The notes under the pieces were generated by a model. It ran no database searches, was not told the DNA's origin, and saw only the letters and a program-made list of their open reading frames with translations. Shown here piece after piece: positions 27,446 to 35,103 of a stretch of DNA of 64,000 nucleotides. Positions within the stretch are counted from its first letter, which is position 1. Each line of letters begins with the position of its first letter. The stretch comes from Streptomyces hygroscopicus (GTDB taxonomy: Bacteria > Actinomycetota > Actinomycetes > Streptomycetales > Streptomycetaceae): positions 4,526,001 to 4,590,000 of the forward strand of contig CP018627.1 of the NCBI GenBank assembly GCA_002021875.1, written 5' to 3'. A program made the translations under genes and the position numbers.

Positions 27446-27955
27446 TCAGGGGCTCGGGAACCAGCCGGTTTCGGCGGCGCGGACGCGGGAGGCGGCTATT
27501 TCCGCGTAGGCCCGGTCACGGCCCTCCCAGTGGGAGCCCTCGACGGACTTGCCGGGCTCGAGGTCCTTGTAGACCTCGAAGAAGTGGGTGATCTCCCGCC
27601 GGTCGAATTCGGGGACGTCCTCGATGTCCTGGACGCCGACATAGCGCGGGTCATGGGCCGGGACGCAGAGGATCTTCTCGTCCGGGCCCTGCTCGTCGCG
27701 CATGCAGTACATGCCGATGGCGCGGCAGAGGATGACACAGCCGGGGAAGGTCGGCTCGGCGACGGTGACGAGGGCGTCCAGCGGATCGCCGTCCCGGCCG
27801 AGAGTGAGGTCGACGAAGCCGTAGTCGGCCGGATACTTCGTCGAGGTGAACAGCATCCGGTCCAGCCGGATCCGGCCGGTGTCATGGTCCATCTCGTACT
27901 TGTTGCGGGACCCCTCCGGGATCTCCACGACCACATCGAACTCACCGTGCTCCAT
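27446..27955 (-). CDS. ppa: Inorganic pyrophosphatase, family I
   Basis: Soluble Mg-dependent enzyme that hydrolyses pyrophosphate, 169 aa. The conserved core is clear: EIPEGSRNKYEMDHDTGRIRLDR (about 11-33), YPADYGFVD, the metal-binding signature DGDPLDALV (about 56-64), DEKILCVPAHDPRY and HFFEVYKDLEPGKSVEG near the C-terminus. Some positions (for example IGMYCMRDEQGPDEK) differ from the housekeeping Streptomyces enzyme as I remember it, which lies in another chromosomal context. This may therefore be a second copy; the symbol refers to the family. Confidence 0.9.
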   Translation of the reverse strand: MEHGEFDVVVEIPEGSRNKYEMDHDTGRIRLDRMLFTSTKYPADYGFVDLTLGRDGDPLDALVTVAEPTFPGCVILCRAIGMYCMRDEQGPDEKILCVPAHDPRYVGVQDIEDVPEFDRREITHFFEVYKDLEPGKSVEGSHWEGRDRAYAEIAASRVRAAETGWFPSP

Positions 27956-28038
27956 CGCGGCCTCCGGTCACCCGTGCGCTCCGCCGTCCTTCCAGTGTGC
28001 GCCCGGCCCGCAGGGCGGGCAGCTCGGACCTGGACACC

Positions 28039-28764
28039 TCAGCCACCCCGCACGAGGGCGTCGATCTCGGCCTCGAAGAGGACCGAGGGATCGAAGCCCA
28101 TGCCCGTGAACTGGCCTTGCACATCAAGGCTGATCACGCCGTGGAGCCGGGTCCAGGTGCGCAGCGCACGGCCCTTCAGCTCGCCACCGGGCTCTTCCCC
28201 GGCCACCCAGGGGCCCGCGCCCTCCAGATGGCGCGCCAGCGCGGCCTCGAGCTCGGTGAGGGGCTGCTCGCCGCTCATGGTGGCGCCATCGCCACCGCTC
28301 GCGTCACCGGCACCGGCACCCGCACCCGCACCCGCACCCGCGACGGTGGCGCAGGCGTCGACGATGGTCCGCATCATCCCGGCCGCGATCTCGATGGTCT
28401 CCGGCGGCGCGTGGTAACCGGGCACCGGGGTGCCGTAGATGAGCAGATAGCGGTCGGGCTGCCGCTTCGCCCAGTCGCGCAGGGCGAGGGCCAGGGCGCG
28501 GAAGCGGTCGGCGGGGACGGCGTCGGCGACGGCCCGGGCGAGGGCCTCGGCCAGATCGCGGTAGGCGTCGGTGATCAGCTCGGTCAGCAGCTCGTCCCGG
28601 CTCGCGAAATAGCGGTAGAGCGCGGGGCCGGTCATGCCCATCGACTTCGCGATCGCGTTCACCGAGATGCCGGCGGTGCCCGACTCGGAGAGCTGGGCCA
28701 GGGCCACGGCCTTGGCCTCCTCCCGGGTCTGTTTGCGGTAGCGCTCTCGCCGTGCTGTCGCCAT
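28039..28764 (-). CDS. TetR-family repressor (WHG/TetR_C_13 type)
   Basis: A 241-aa repressor. The N-terminal HTH is standard: LSESGTAGISVNAIAKSMGMTGPALYRYFASRDELL at about residues 24-59. The C-terminal ligand domain resembles the WHG or TetR_C_13 group and contains a disordered Ala/Gly insertion (AGAGAGAGAGDASGG, about 150-165). It is divergent from the oxidoreductase gene at 28885, with a promoter and an inverted-repeat region between them, so it probably represses that gene and itself. The ligand is unknown. MATARRERYRKQ at 28764 is the natural start. Confidence 0.9.
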   Translation of the reverse strand: MATARRERYRKQTREEAKAVALAQLSESGTAGISVNAIAKSMGMTGPALYRYFASRDELLTELITDAYRDLAEALARAVADAVPADRFRALALALRDWAKRQPDRYLLIYGTPVPGYHAPPETIEIAAGMMRTIVDACATVAGAGAGAGAGAGDASGGDGATMSGEQPLTELEAALARHLEGAGPWVAGEEPGGELKGRALRTWTRLHGVISLDVQGQFTGMGFDPSVLFEAEIDALVRGG

Positions 28765-28799
28765 GGACGGGCCTCTCGTACGGGTCGTCGATTTCGGAC

Positions 28800-28845
28800 T
28801 TGACACTTCGAGAGTAACAGGTTCATTGTTTCGTTAGAAGCTCTC
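28800..28845 (+). promoter_or_regulatory. Promoter and candidate TetR operator for the oxidoreductase operon
   Basis: TTGACA at 28800-28805 is a perfect -35 box; CATTGT 18 bp later could be the -10. GAGAGTAAC (28810-28818) and GTTAG-AAG-CTCTC (28833-28845) face each other as an interrupted inverted repeat (GAGAG/CTCTC and TAAC/GTTA) that overlaps this promoter. The overlap fits repression by the divergent TetR gene product. Confidence 0.5.
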
Positions 28846-28884
28846 ACAACAACGAGAACTCCTCACCCGAAAGCGAGATCCGCC

Positions 28885-29940
28885 ATGATCACCGAAGTCG
28901 TTCTGCCGGGCCAGGTGGAGCCGGAGGGGCTCCAGCTCCGCACCCGCCCGCTGCCCGAGCCCGGTCCCGGGCAGGCGCTGGTGGCCGTCGAGGCATCGGG
29001 GGTCTCCTTCGCCGAGCAGCAGATGCGCCGCGGGAAGTACTACGACCAGCCGCCGTTCCCCTTCGTGCCCGGCTATGACCTGGTGGGCAAGGTGGTCTCG
29101 ACCGGCCCCGGGGTGGATCCGGCCCTGCGGGGGCGCCGGTTCGCGGCACTCACGAAGATCGGCGGCTGGGCCAGCCACACCCTCGTCGACGCGGGCGATC
29201 TGGTGGAGGTCCCCGAAGGGGTGGACCCGGCGGAGGCCGAGACGGTGGTGGTCAACGGGATCACGGCCTGGCAGATGCTCCACCGCGTGGCCAAGCTGCG
29301 CCCCGGGTCGACCGTGCTGGTGCACGGGGCCAACGGCGGAGTGGGCACCACACTGGTCCAGCTCGCCCGCCATGCGGGCGTCAAGGTCATAGGCACCGCC
29401 TCGCCCCGCCATCACGACGCGGTGCGCGCCCTCGGCGCCACCCCCCTCGACTACCGCGATCCGGATCTGCCCGGCCGGGTGCGCGCGCTGGCGCCCGGCG
29501 GGGTCGACGCGGTCTTCGACCACGTCGGCGGCGAGGGCATCGTGGACTCCTACCGGCTGCTCGCCCCCGGCGGCACGCTGGTCTCCTACGGCACGGCGGC
29601 CACCCGGGACATCCCCGGATCGTCCCGGACCCCGGTGCTCAAGCTGTTTGCCCGCCTCGCCCTGTGGAATCTGCTGCCCAACGGACGGGGGGCGCACTTC
29701 TACAACCTCTGGGCCGGACGGCGGCGGCTGGCCGCCTACCAGGCGCGGATCCGCGCCGATCTGGGGCAGGTGCTGGCGCTGCTGGCGAGCGGCGAGTTCA
29801 CCGCACTGGTGGCGGCGCGGATTCCGCTCTCCGATGCCGCGGAGGCGATGCGGCTGGCCGAGTCCGGCACCGTCACCGGAAAGGTCGTCCTGGTCGCGGA
29901 CCAGGGTGCCGGCCAGGACGGCGAGGAGGACGCGCGATGA
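28885..29940 (+). CDS. MDR-family quinone oxidoreductase/zinc-less alcohol dehydrogenase
   Basis: NADPH-dependent medium-chain reductase, 351 aa. GroES-like N-terminal half with PFVPGYDLVGKV (about 59-70); Rossmann half with VLVHGANGGVGTTLVQLARHAG (about 148-169), the AxxGxxG-type cofactor loop of quinone oxidoreductases. There is no cysteine-rich structural zinc loop. The substrate is unknown. Its stop overlaps the start of the carotenoid oxygenase gene by ATGA, so the two are translationally coupled. Expression is probably controlled by the divergent TetR protein. Confidence 0.9.
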   Translation: MITEVVLPGQVEPEGLQLRTRPLPEPGPGQALVAVEASGVSFAEQQMRRGKYYDQPPFPFVPGYDLVGKVVSTGPGVDPALRGRRFAALTKIGGWASHTLVDAGDLVEVPEGVDPAEAETVVVNGITAWQMLHRVAKLRPGSTVLVHGANGGVGTTLVQLARHAGVKVIGTASPRHHDAVRALGATPLDYRDPDLPGRVRALAPGGVDAVFDHVGGEGIVDSYRLLAPGGTLVSYGTAATRDIPGSSRTPVLKLFARLALWNLLPNGRGAHFYNLWAGRRRLAAYQARIRADLGQVLALLASGEFTALVAARIPLSDAAEAMRLAESGTVTGKVVLVADQGAGQDGEEDAR

Positions 29941-31412
29941 GCGGCAAGCCCTTCGGCGAGCCCGATAGGCACGACGAGCATGACAAGCCCGGCAAGCCCT
30001 ATGTCAGCGGCCACTACGCCCCGATGGCGGTGGAGTCGACCGTCTGGGGCCTCACCGTGCACGGCTCTCTGCCTCCCGAGCTGACCGGCCGCTATCTGCG
30101 CAACGGCCACAACCCCCCGCCCGGGGTGGTGCCGTCGCACTGGTTCAAGGGCAGCGGCATGGTCCATGGGCTGCGGCTGCGCGACGGAAGAGCGGAGTGG
30201 TACCGCAACCGCTGGGTGCGGACACCGGCCCTCCACAGCGCCATGGAGACGGCCGCGGGCGGCGAAGGGGCGGGCGCGGGCGGCGAGGGAATCGCCCCGG
30301 GCGACGCAGGGGCGGATGGCGCGGCCGATCTCATCGCCAGCGTCGCCGGCACCCATGTGATCGAGCATGCGGGTCGCGTCCTGGCCCTCCAGGAGGCCAA
30401 CCTCCCCTATGAGTTGACCGCCGAGCTGGCCACGGTCGGCGCCTACGACTTCGGGGGAAAGCTGACCCGGGCCATGACGGCGCACCCCAAGGAGGATCCG
30501 GTCAGCGGGGAGCTGCACTTCTTCTCGTACTCGCCGTTGCCGCCCCATCTCGTCTATTACGTCGCGTCCCGCGACGGCCATATCGTCCGCGAGGAGACCA
30601 TCGAGGGCGCGGGGCCCTCGCTGATGCACGACTTCGGGCTGACCGAGCGCTATGTGGTGTGGCTGGACCTGCCGGTGGTCTTCGACCCCGCCGAGCACTC
30701 CGGGATCCCCTACCGCTGGTCCGATGGCTACCGGCCGCGCATCGGGCTCATGCCGCGCACCGGGCCGCCCCATGTCACCTGGTGCGAGGTGGAGCCCGGC
30801 GCCCTGCTGCATATCGCCAACGCCTATGAGGATCCGGCGGGCCGCATCGTCGTCGAGGGGCCGCGCTATGACCGGGCCGCCTGGCAGACCTCCTGGAAGT
30901 GGTGGACCGGCGCCCCGGGCCACGCCACCGTCCCGCTGGTCGGCTCCCTGCACCACCGCTGGGTCCTCGACCCCTCCGCGGGCACGGCACGGGAGGAGCC
31001 GCTGGATGATCTGGTCACCGAGTTCCCCACGATCAACGACAGTGTGCTGGGGCGGCCCAGCCGCTATGGCTACGCCGTCGCCTTCCCCGGCGGCGGACTG
31101 GAGGAGTACGCACTGGTCAAGTACGACGCGGCCACCGGGGCCCGGCAGATAGCTCCGACCGGACCGGGCCGGATGCCCGGGGAGGCGGTGTTCGTGCCCG
31201 CGGACGGGGGCGGAGGAGCGGGCGGAGGAGGGAGCGAGGACGATGGCTATCTCCTGACCCTCGTCAGCGACCTCCGCCGGGACGCCTCCGAACTGATCGT
31301 CCTGGACGCCCGGGACATCACGGCCGCCCCCGTCGCCACCGTGGAGCTGCCCCACCGCGTCCCCGCGGGGATCCACGGCTCCTGGATCCCCGACCCGGCC
31401 ACCGGTCCGTGA
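29937..31412 (+). CDS. Carotenoid cleavage oxygenase family protein
   Basis: Iron(II)-dependent dioxygenase of the RPE65/carotenoid oxygenase family, 491 aa. The N-terminus shows the family motif GRYLRNGHNP and HWFKGSGMVHGLRL. The four iron-binding histidines can be placed: AHPKEDP (about 183), MHDFGLTE (about 231), HIANAYED (about 292) and HGSWIPDP near the C-terminus. Family members split alkene bonds in carotenoids, stilbenes or lignin-derived phenylpropanoids; which applies here is open. It overlaps the preceding reductase gene and is followed within 50 bp by a GntR gene. Confidence 0.92.
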   Translation: MSGKPFGEPDRHDEHDKPGKPYVSGHYAPMAVESTVWGLTVHGSLPPELTGRYLRNGHNPPPGVVPSHWFKGSGMVHGLRLRDGRAEWYRNRWVRTPALHSAMETAAGGEGAGAGGEGIAPGDAGADGAADLIASVAGTHVIEHAGRVLALQEANLPYELTAELATVGAYDFGGKLTRAMTAHPKEDPVSGELHFFSYSPLPPHLVYYVASRDGHIVREETIEGAGPSLMHDFGLTERYVVWLDLPVVFDPAEHSGIPYRWSDGYRPRIGLMPRTGPPHVTWCEVEPGALLHIANAYEDPAGRIVVEGPRYDRAAWQTSWKWWTGAPGHATVPLVGSLHHRWVLDPSAGTAREEPLDDLVTEFPTINDSVLGRPSRYGYAVAFPGGGLEEYALVKYDAATGARQIAPTGPGRMPGEAVFVPADGGGGAGGGGSEDDGYLLTLVSDLRRDASELIVLDARDITAAPVATVELPHRVPAGIHGSWIPDPATGP

Positions 31413-31420
31413 TAATTTTC

Positions 31421-31438
31421 GTATACGAGTTGTATGCG
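31421..31438 (+). promoter_or_regulatory. Operator-like motif, site 1 (upstream of gntR)
   Basis: GTATAC-GAGTT-GTATGCG lies 18 bp before the preferred GntR start in an AT-rich patch. The pattern GTATACNNNNNGTATGCG recurs at 35007-35024 and nowhere else that I noticed. It is probably the autoregulatory site of this GntR protein. Confidence 0.6.
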
Positions 31439-31456
31439 AAGCAGCATGGGGGCCCA

Positions 31457-32089
31457 GTGCCAGCGCAGTCCGGACGAGAAAAGGCGTACGCGTTCCTCAA
31501 GGAGACCGTGCTGACCGATCCCGACATGCAGGGCCGGTTCCTCACCGAGCAGGAGATCGCCGACCGGATCGGCATCTCCCGGACCCCGATCCGTGAGGCC
31601 CTGCTCCTGCTGGCGGCCGAGGACCTGGTCCAGCTCGTCCCCAAGCGGGGTGCGCATATCGCCCCGCTGTCCGGCCGGGAGATCACCGAACTGATGGAGC
31701 TGCGCGGAATCGTCGAGCGCTACGCCGCCGAGCACACCATCGAGGCGGGCACGGTGCCGGTCGCGAAGCTGCTGGAGCTGCTGGACCGGCAGCGCGAGCT
31801 GATGGGGCCGGACCAGGCCAAGGAGTTCATCGCCATCGACCACCTCTTCCACGCGACCATGGTCGCCGCGGTCGGCAATGAACTCCTCAACCGGCACTAC
31901 GACGGACTGCGCAGCCGCCAGATCCGGGCCGGGGTGGTGGCCCTGTACAACCAGACCGGCCGCCAGGAGGAGGTGCTCGGCGAGCACCGGGCGATCCTGG
32001 ACGCGGTGGCCTCCGGGGACAGGGAGGCGGCCCGCACGGCGATCAGCGCCCATCTGGAGTCGACCCTGAAGGTGCTGCTCACCGGGTGA
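31457..32089 (+). CDS. GntR-family regulator, FCD type
   Basis: A 210-aa regulator. The winged helix covers about residues 8-70: EKAYAFLKETVL, LTEQEIADRIGISRTPIREALLLL and VQLVPKRGAHIAP. The C-terminal FCD ligand domain has ELRGIVERYAAE, the conserved D-x-x-F/L-H of FIAIDHLFHATMVAA, and EHRAILDAVASGD, with His residues positioned to bind a metal and a small carboxylate. The frame is open back to 31409, but that would translate the operator-like motif, so GTG 31457 is preferred. The likely regulon includes the MHS transporter and DUF2848 genes. Confidence 0.88.
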   Translation: MPAQSGREKAYAFLKETVLTDPDMQGRFLTEQEIADRIGISRTPIREALLLLAAEDLVQLVPKRGAHIAPLSGREITELMELRGIVERYAAEHTIEAGTVPVAKLLELLDRQRELMGPDQAKEFIAIDHLFHATMVAAVGNELLNRHYDGLRSRQIRAGVVALYNQTGRQEEVLGEHRAILDAVASGDREAARTAISAHLESTLKVLLTG

Positions 32090-32149
32090 GTCACCGCCCA
32101 GTGGCCGGACGGGTGAGTCACCACCCGGCGCCCGGACCGATGAGTCACC
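32085..32149. repeat. Three 27-bp tandem units carrying the palindrome GGTGAGTCACC
   Basis: The palindrome starts at 32085, 32112 and 32139 (the last reads GATGAGTCACC). The first copy contains the TGA stop of the GntR gene, and the third contains the stop of the convergent cupin gene on the other strand. The unit lies wholly between or over the two gene ends. Confidence 0.85.
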
Positions 32150-32525
32150 GCTCGGCGGGCGCCTCCGGATAGGTGATCACCAGCATGGTGACGCCCTCCT
32201 CGGAGACCCAGGGGCCATGCGGCATCCCCGGGGGCCGACAGGCATAGAAGCCGCGCGAGAAGGTCCTCCCCAGGGTCAGATCGCGCATGCTGCCCTCCAG
32301 GAGATAGACCTCCTCCCAGCCGTCGTGGCGGGCGACCCCCGACGGGGAGGTGTCCGTCCCCGGCTCCCAGCGCACCAGGGCTGTGGTGTGGGAGCCGCTC
32401 CCGTCCACGGCCAGGATCTGTTCGCTGACCCCCGCGCCCGCACCCGGCGGCCGCTGCCAGGGCCCGGAAGGCAGATGGAACTCGAGCTCCGGTTTGGCCC
32501 CTTCGGCCTCGCGGGCGCCGCTCAC
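32145..32525 (-). CDS. Cupin-domain protein
   Basis: A 126-aa single-domain cupin. The first cupin motif is RHDGWEEVYLLEGSM (about 64-78, with His and two Glu as possible metal ligands) and the second is PPGMPHGPW (about 100-108). The role is unknown; small cupins often act as isomerases, dioxygenase-like accessory enzymes or sensors in catabolic clusters. GTG 32525 overlaps the nitrilase stop as GTGA, so it is translationally coupled to that gene. Confidence 0.8.
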   Translation of the reverse strand: MSGAREAEGAKPELEFHLPSGPWQRPPGAGAGVSEQILAVDGSGSHTTALVRWEPGTDTSPSGVARHDGWEEVYLLEGSMRDLTLGRTFSRGFYACRPPGMPHGPWVSEEGVTMLVITYPEAPAER

Positions 32526-33331
32526 GGGTTTACCCCCAGCCTGCGGTTGGCCAGAACGGACACCGTGCGGCGCACCGCGGCGACCTCCTCGGTGTCGACG
32601 TCCCCCACCAGCAGCCCCGGCCCCGCGTCCAGCCGCTCCCGTACGGTGCCGTCGGGGCCGATCAGGGCGCTGTGGCCGATACCGGTGGGGGCGGAGGCCG
32701 CGGCGGTCACGCCGGACGCCGCCGGATCGGCCTGGCCCACGGCCGCCAGCCAAATGGTGGCGTCGAGCGCCCGCGCCCGGGTCAGCAGCTCCCACTGCTC
32801 GCGCTTGCCGGGCCCCGCGCCCCAGGAGGCGGGCAGCACGGAGAGCACCGCGCCCGCGTCGGCGTGGGCCCGGAAGAGCTCGGGGAACCGTACGTCGTAG
32901 CAGGTGGCCAGGCCGATCCGGACGCCGTCGAGATCGAAGGTCACCACCTCGGAGCCCGGGGCCACGGTCTTGGACTCGGCGAAGCCGAAGGCGTCATAGA
33001 GATGGATCTTGTCGTAGGAGGTCTCCACTCCCGGGCCGGTGGCCAGCAGGGTGTTGGTCACCCGGCCGTCGGGCGCCGGGGTGAACATCCCGGCCACGAC
33101 CACCAGCCCGGCATCCTTCGCGAGCTGCCGGACCTCGGTGGCCCAGGGCCCGTCCAGCGGTTCGGCGATCGGGCCGAGCCGGGTGCCGAAGCAGGCCATG
33201 GCCGCCTCCGGGAAGACGACCAGACGCGCCCCGGCCTCCGCCGCCCGCTGTGTCTCCTGGCGCAGAAGGGCGAGGTTCGAGGCCGGGTCCGGGCCCGTGG
33301 TGAGCTGGCTCAGTGCGATGCGGAGGGGCAT
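32522..33331 (-). CDS. Carbon-nitrogen hydrolase (nitrilase superfamily)
   Basis: A 269-aa amidase or nitrilase-fold enzyme that cleaves non-peptide C-N bonds. The Glu-Lys-Cys triad is visible: Glu in VVFPEAAMACFG (about residue 40), Lys in YDKIHLYDAFG (about 108) and Cys in LATCYDVRFPE (about 143). The substrate is unknown; the sequence type resembles omega-amidase and deaminated glutathione amidase relatives rather than true nitrilases. It is the first gene of a two-gene unit with the cupin gene, transcribed like the MHS transporter gene 210 bp upstream. MPLRIALSQL at 33331 is the family start. Confidence 0.9.
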   Translation of the reverse strand: MPLRIALSQLTTGPDPASNLALLRQETQRAAEAGARLVVFPEAAMACFGTRLGPIAEPLDGPWATEVRQLAKDAGLVVVAGMFTPAPDGRVTNTLLATGPGVETSYDKIHLYDAFGFAESKTVAPGSEVVTFDLDGVRIGLATCYDVRFPELFRAHADAGAVLSVLPASWGAGPGKREQWELLTRARALDATIWLAAVGQADPAASGVTAAASAPTGIGHSALIGPDGTVRERLDAGPGLLVGDVDTEEVAAVRRTVSVLANRRLGVNP

Positions 33332-33540
33332 GGCGGGTGCTGCCTCATTTCCTGGTCGGGAGGGTCGGAGTGTAGGCGGGGTGCCGGGGTACGCGGTCCC
33401 GTCCCGCGTACGTGATCCCATCCCGCCCCTTCCCCGGCGCGGCTCCCTTTACAGCTCCGCGGAGCCGGGAGCCGGGCGCCGGGAGCCGGGCGCGGGGCGC
33501 GGGGCGGGGCCAGGGCGGGACCGGGACGGTGCGGGACGGG

Positions 33541-34893
33541 TCAGGACACGGTGGTGGAGGTGGCGTGGTCGACGGGGAGCGGCTCCGGCTCCTCCTCTTC
33601 GGCGGAAGAGGGGTCCCGGCCCAGCCAGAGGCCCGCCACCGTGACCGCGGCGGTGACCGCGATGTAGATGGCCAGCGGCACCCAGGCGTGATAGACCCCG
33701 AGCAGCGTGGTGAAGAGCAGCGGCGCGACCGCGCCGCCGATGATCCCGGCGAGGGTGTAGGCGAGCGAGGAGCCGGTGTAGCGCAGCCGCGGGGAGAACT
33801 GCTCGGCGACGAAGGCCGCCTGCGGCCCGTACATCAGCGAGTGGATCACCAGCGCGCCGACGACCCCGAGGGTGAGCAGCGCCCAACTGCCGTCCGCGAC
33901 CAGTGGGAAGAACAGAAACGGCCAGACACCGGCGGCGACGGCGGCGCCCGCGTACAGCCACCGCCGGTTGACGCGGTCCGAGAGCGCCCCGGCCAGCGGG
34001 ATGAGCACGATCTGCAGCGAGGAGCCGATCAGCACGGCGGTGAGCGCCGAGCCGCGTGACATGTCGAGTTCCTCGGTGGCGTAGGTGAGCACGAAGACGG
34101 TGAACATCGCGTACAGCACATCGGGGGCGACCCGGCAGAGGATCGCGGCGGTCAGCGCCCTCGGCTGGGTGGTGAACACCTCGCGCACCGGTGCCTCCGG
34201 GCGGTCCTGCGCGGCCTCCATCGCCTTGAAGACCGGGGTTTCCTCCAGCTTGGCGCGGACCCACAGGCCGAATCCCACCAGGGCGCCGGAGAGCAGGAAC
34301 GCCACCCGCCAGCCCCAGCTGATGAACTGGTCCTCCGTCAGCGCCACGCCCAGCGCGGCCAGGACGCCGTTGGCCAGCAGATTGCCCGCCGGAGGGCCGA
34401 CCTGCGCGGCGGAGGCGTAGAAGCCGCGTCGCCGCGGATCGCCGAACTCGCTGGACAGCAGCACCGCACCGCCCCACTCACCGCCGACGCCGACGCCCTG
34501 TGCGAAGCGCAGCAGCACCAGCGCGGCGGGGGCCGCGACACCGACCGTGGCGTAGGTGGGCAGCAGCCCGATCAGCAGCGTGGCGCTGCCGATGAGCACG
34601 AGCGTCGCGATGAGCACCTTTTTGCGGCCGATGACATCGCCGAGCCGGCCGAAGACGAAGCCGCCCAGCGGCCGGGACACATAGCCGACGGCGTAGGTGG
34701 AGAACGCCAGCAGGGTGCCGGTGAAGGGGTCCTTGGAGGGGAAGAAGAGGTCGCCGAAGACCAGGGCCGCGGCGGCGGAGTAGACGGCGAAGTCGTACCA
34801 CTCCAGGGCGGTGCCGGTGAGGCTGGCGACGAAGGCGCGGCGAACCCCGGACCGGTCGGCCCGGGGCGGTGCGCTCGATGCGGTGGGCTGCAT
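33541..34893 (-). CDS. MFS transporter, metabolite:H+ symporter (MHS) family
   Basis: A 450-aa proton symporter with 12 predicted membrane segments. Family signatures are TALEWYDFAVYSAAAALVFG (about 27-46), the motif A GRLGDVIGRKKVL (about 82-94), RFAQGVGVGGEWGGAVLL (about 128-145) and RRGFYAS. MHS proteins import small organic acids or zwitterions such as alpha-ketoglutarate, shikimate, proline or betaine. ATG 34893 follows GAGGACGGA. It is divergent from the DUF2848 gene, and the shared 210-bp gap holds a copy of the operator found before the GntR gene. Confidence 0.92.
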   Translation of the reverse strand: MQPTASSAPPRADRSGVRRAFVASLTGTALEWYDFAVYSAAAALVFGDLFFPSKDPFTGTLLAFSTYAVGYVSRPLGGFVFGRLGDVIGRKKVLIATLVLIGSATLLIGLLPTYATVGVAAPAALVLLRFAQGVGVGGEWGGAVLLSSEFGDPRRRGFYASAAQVGPPAGNLLANGVLAALGVALTEDQFISWGWRVAFLLSGALVGFGLWVRAKLEETPVFKAMEAAQDRPEAPVREVFTTQPRALTAAILCRVAPDVLYAMFTVFVLTYATEELDMSRGSALTAVLIGSSLQIVLIPLAGALSDRVNRRWLYAGAAVAAGVWPFLFFPLVADGSWALLTLGVVGALVIHSLMYGPQAAFVAEQFSPRLRYTGSSLAYTLAGIIGGAVAPLLFTTLLGVYHAWVPLAIYIAVTAAVTVAGLWLGRDPSSAEEEEPEPLPVDHATSTTVS

Positions 34894-35006
34894 GTTCCGT
34901 CCTCGAGATGGTGCGTGAGGGTTACGTGATGGTACGTGGCGTTTGCGCGGTGGTGCGATGAGATGGTCGGGGGGTGTGCGTGGGTCGACCTTCCGGCATA
35001 CTTGTT

Positions 35007-35024
35007 GTATACCAACGGTATGCG
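35007..35024. promoter_or_regulatory. Operator-like motif, site 2 (between MHS and DUF2848 genes)
   Basis: GTATAC-CAACG-GTATGCG matches the GntR-upstream site in all 13 fixed positions with the same 5-bp spacer. It is 114 bp from the MHS start and 80 bp from the DUF2848 start, suitable for control of both. Confidence 0.6.
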
Positions 35025-35103
35025 CAACCCCTCCGGGGGAAGTTAACCGCTTCGAAATCGCAGAAACAGCACATCGCCCCCCGCCTTGGAGAGCTCAACA
35101 CCC

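Noticed and set aside
28310..28350. Frameshift in the TetR gene suggested by the Ala/Gly run
   Set aside because: The frame stays open and resumes family-like sequence on both sides; it is a low-complexity insertion.
31409..31456. GntR start at 31409, adding MIIFVYELYAKQHGG
   Set aside because: This stretch contains the operator-like motif shared with 35007-35024, and regulators of this type begin close to the EKAYAFLKE helix.
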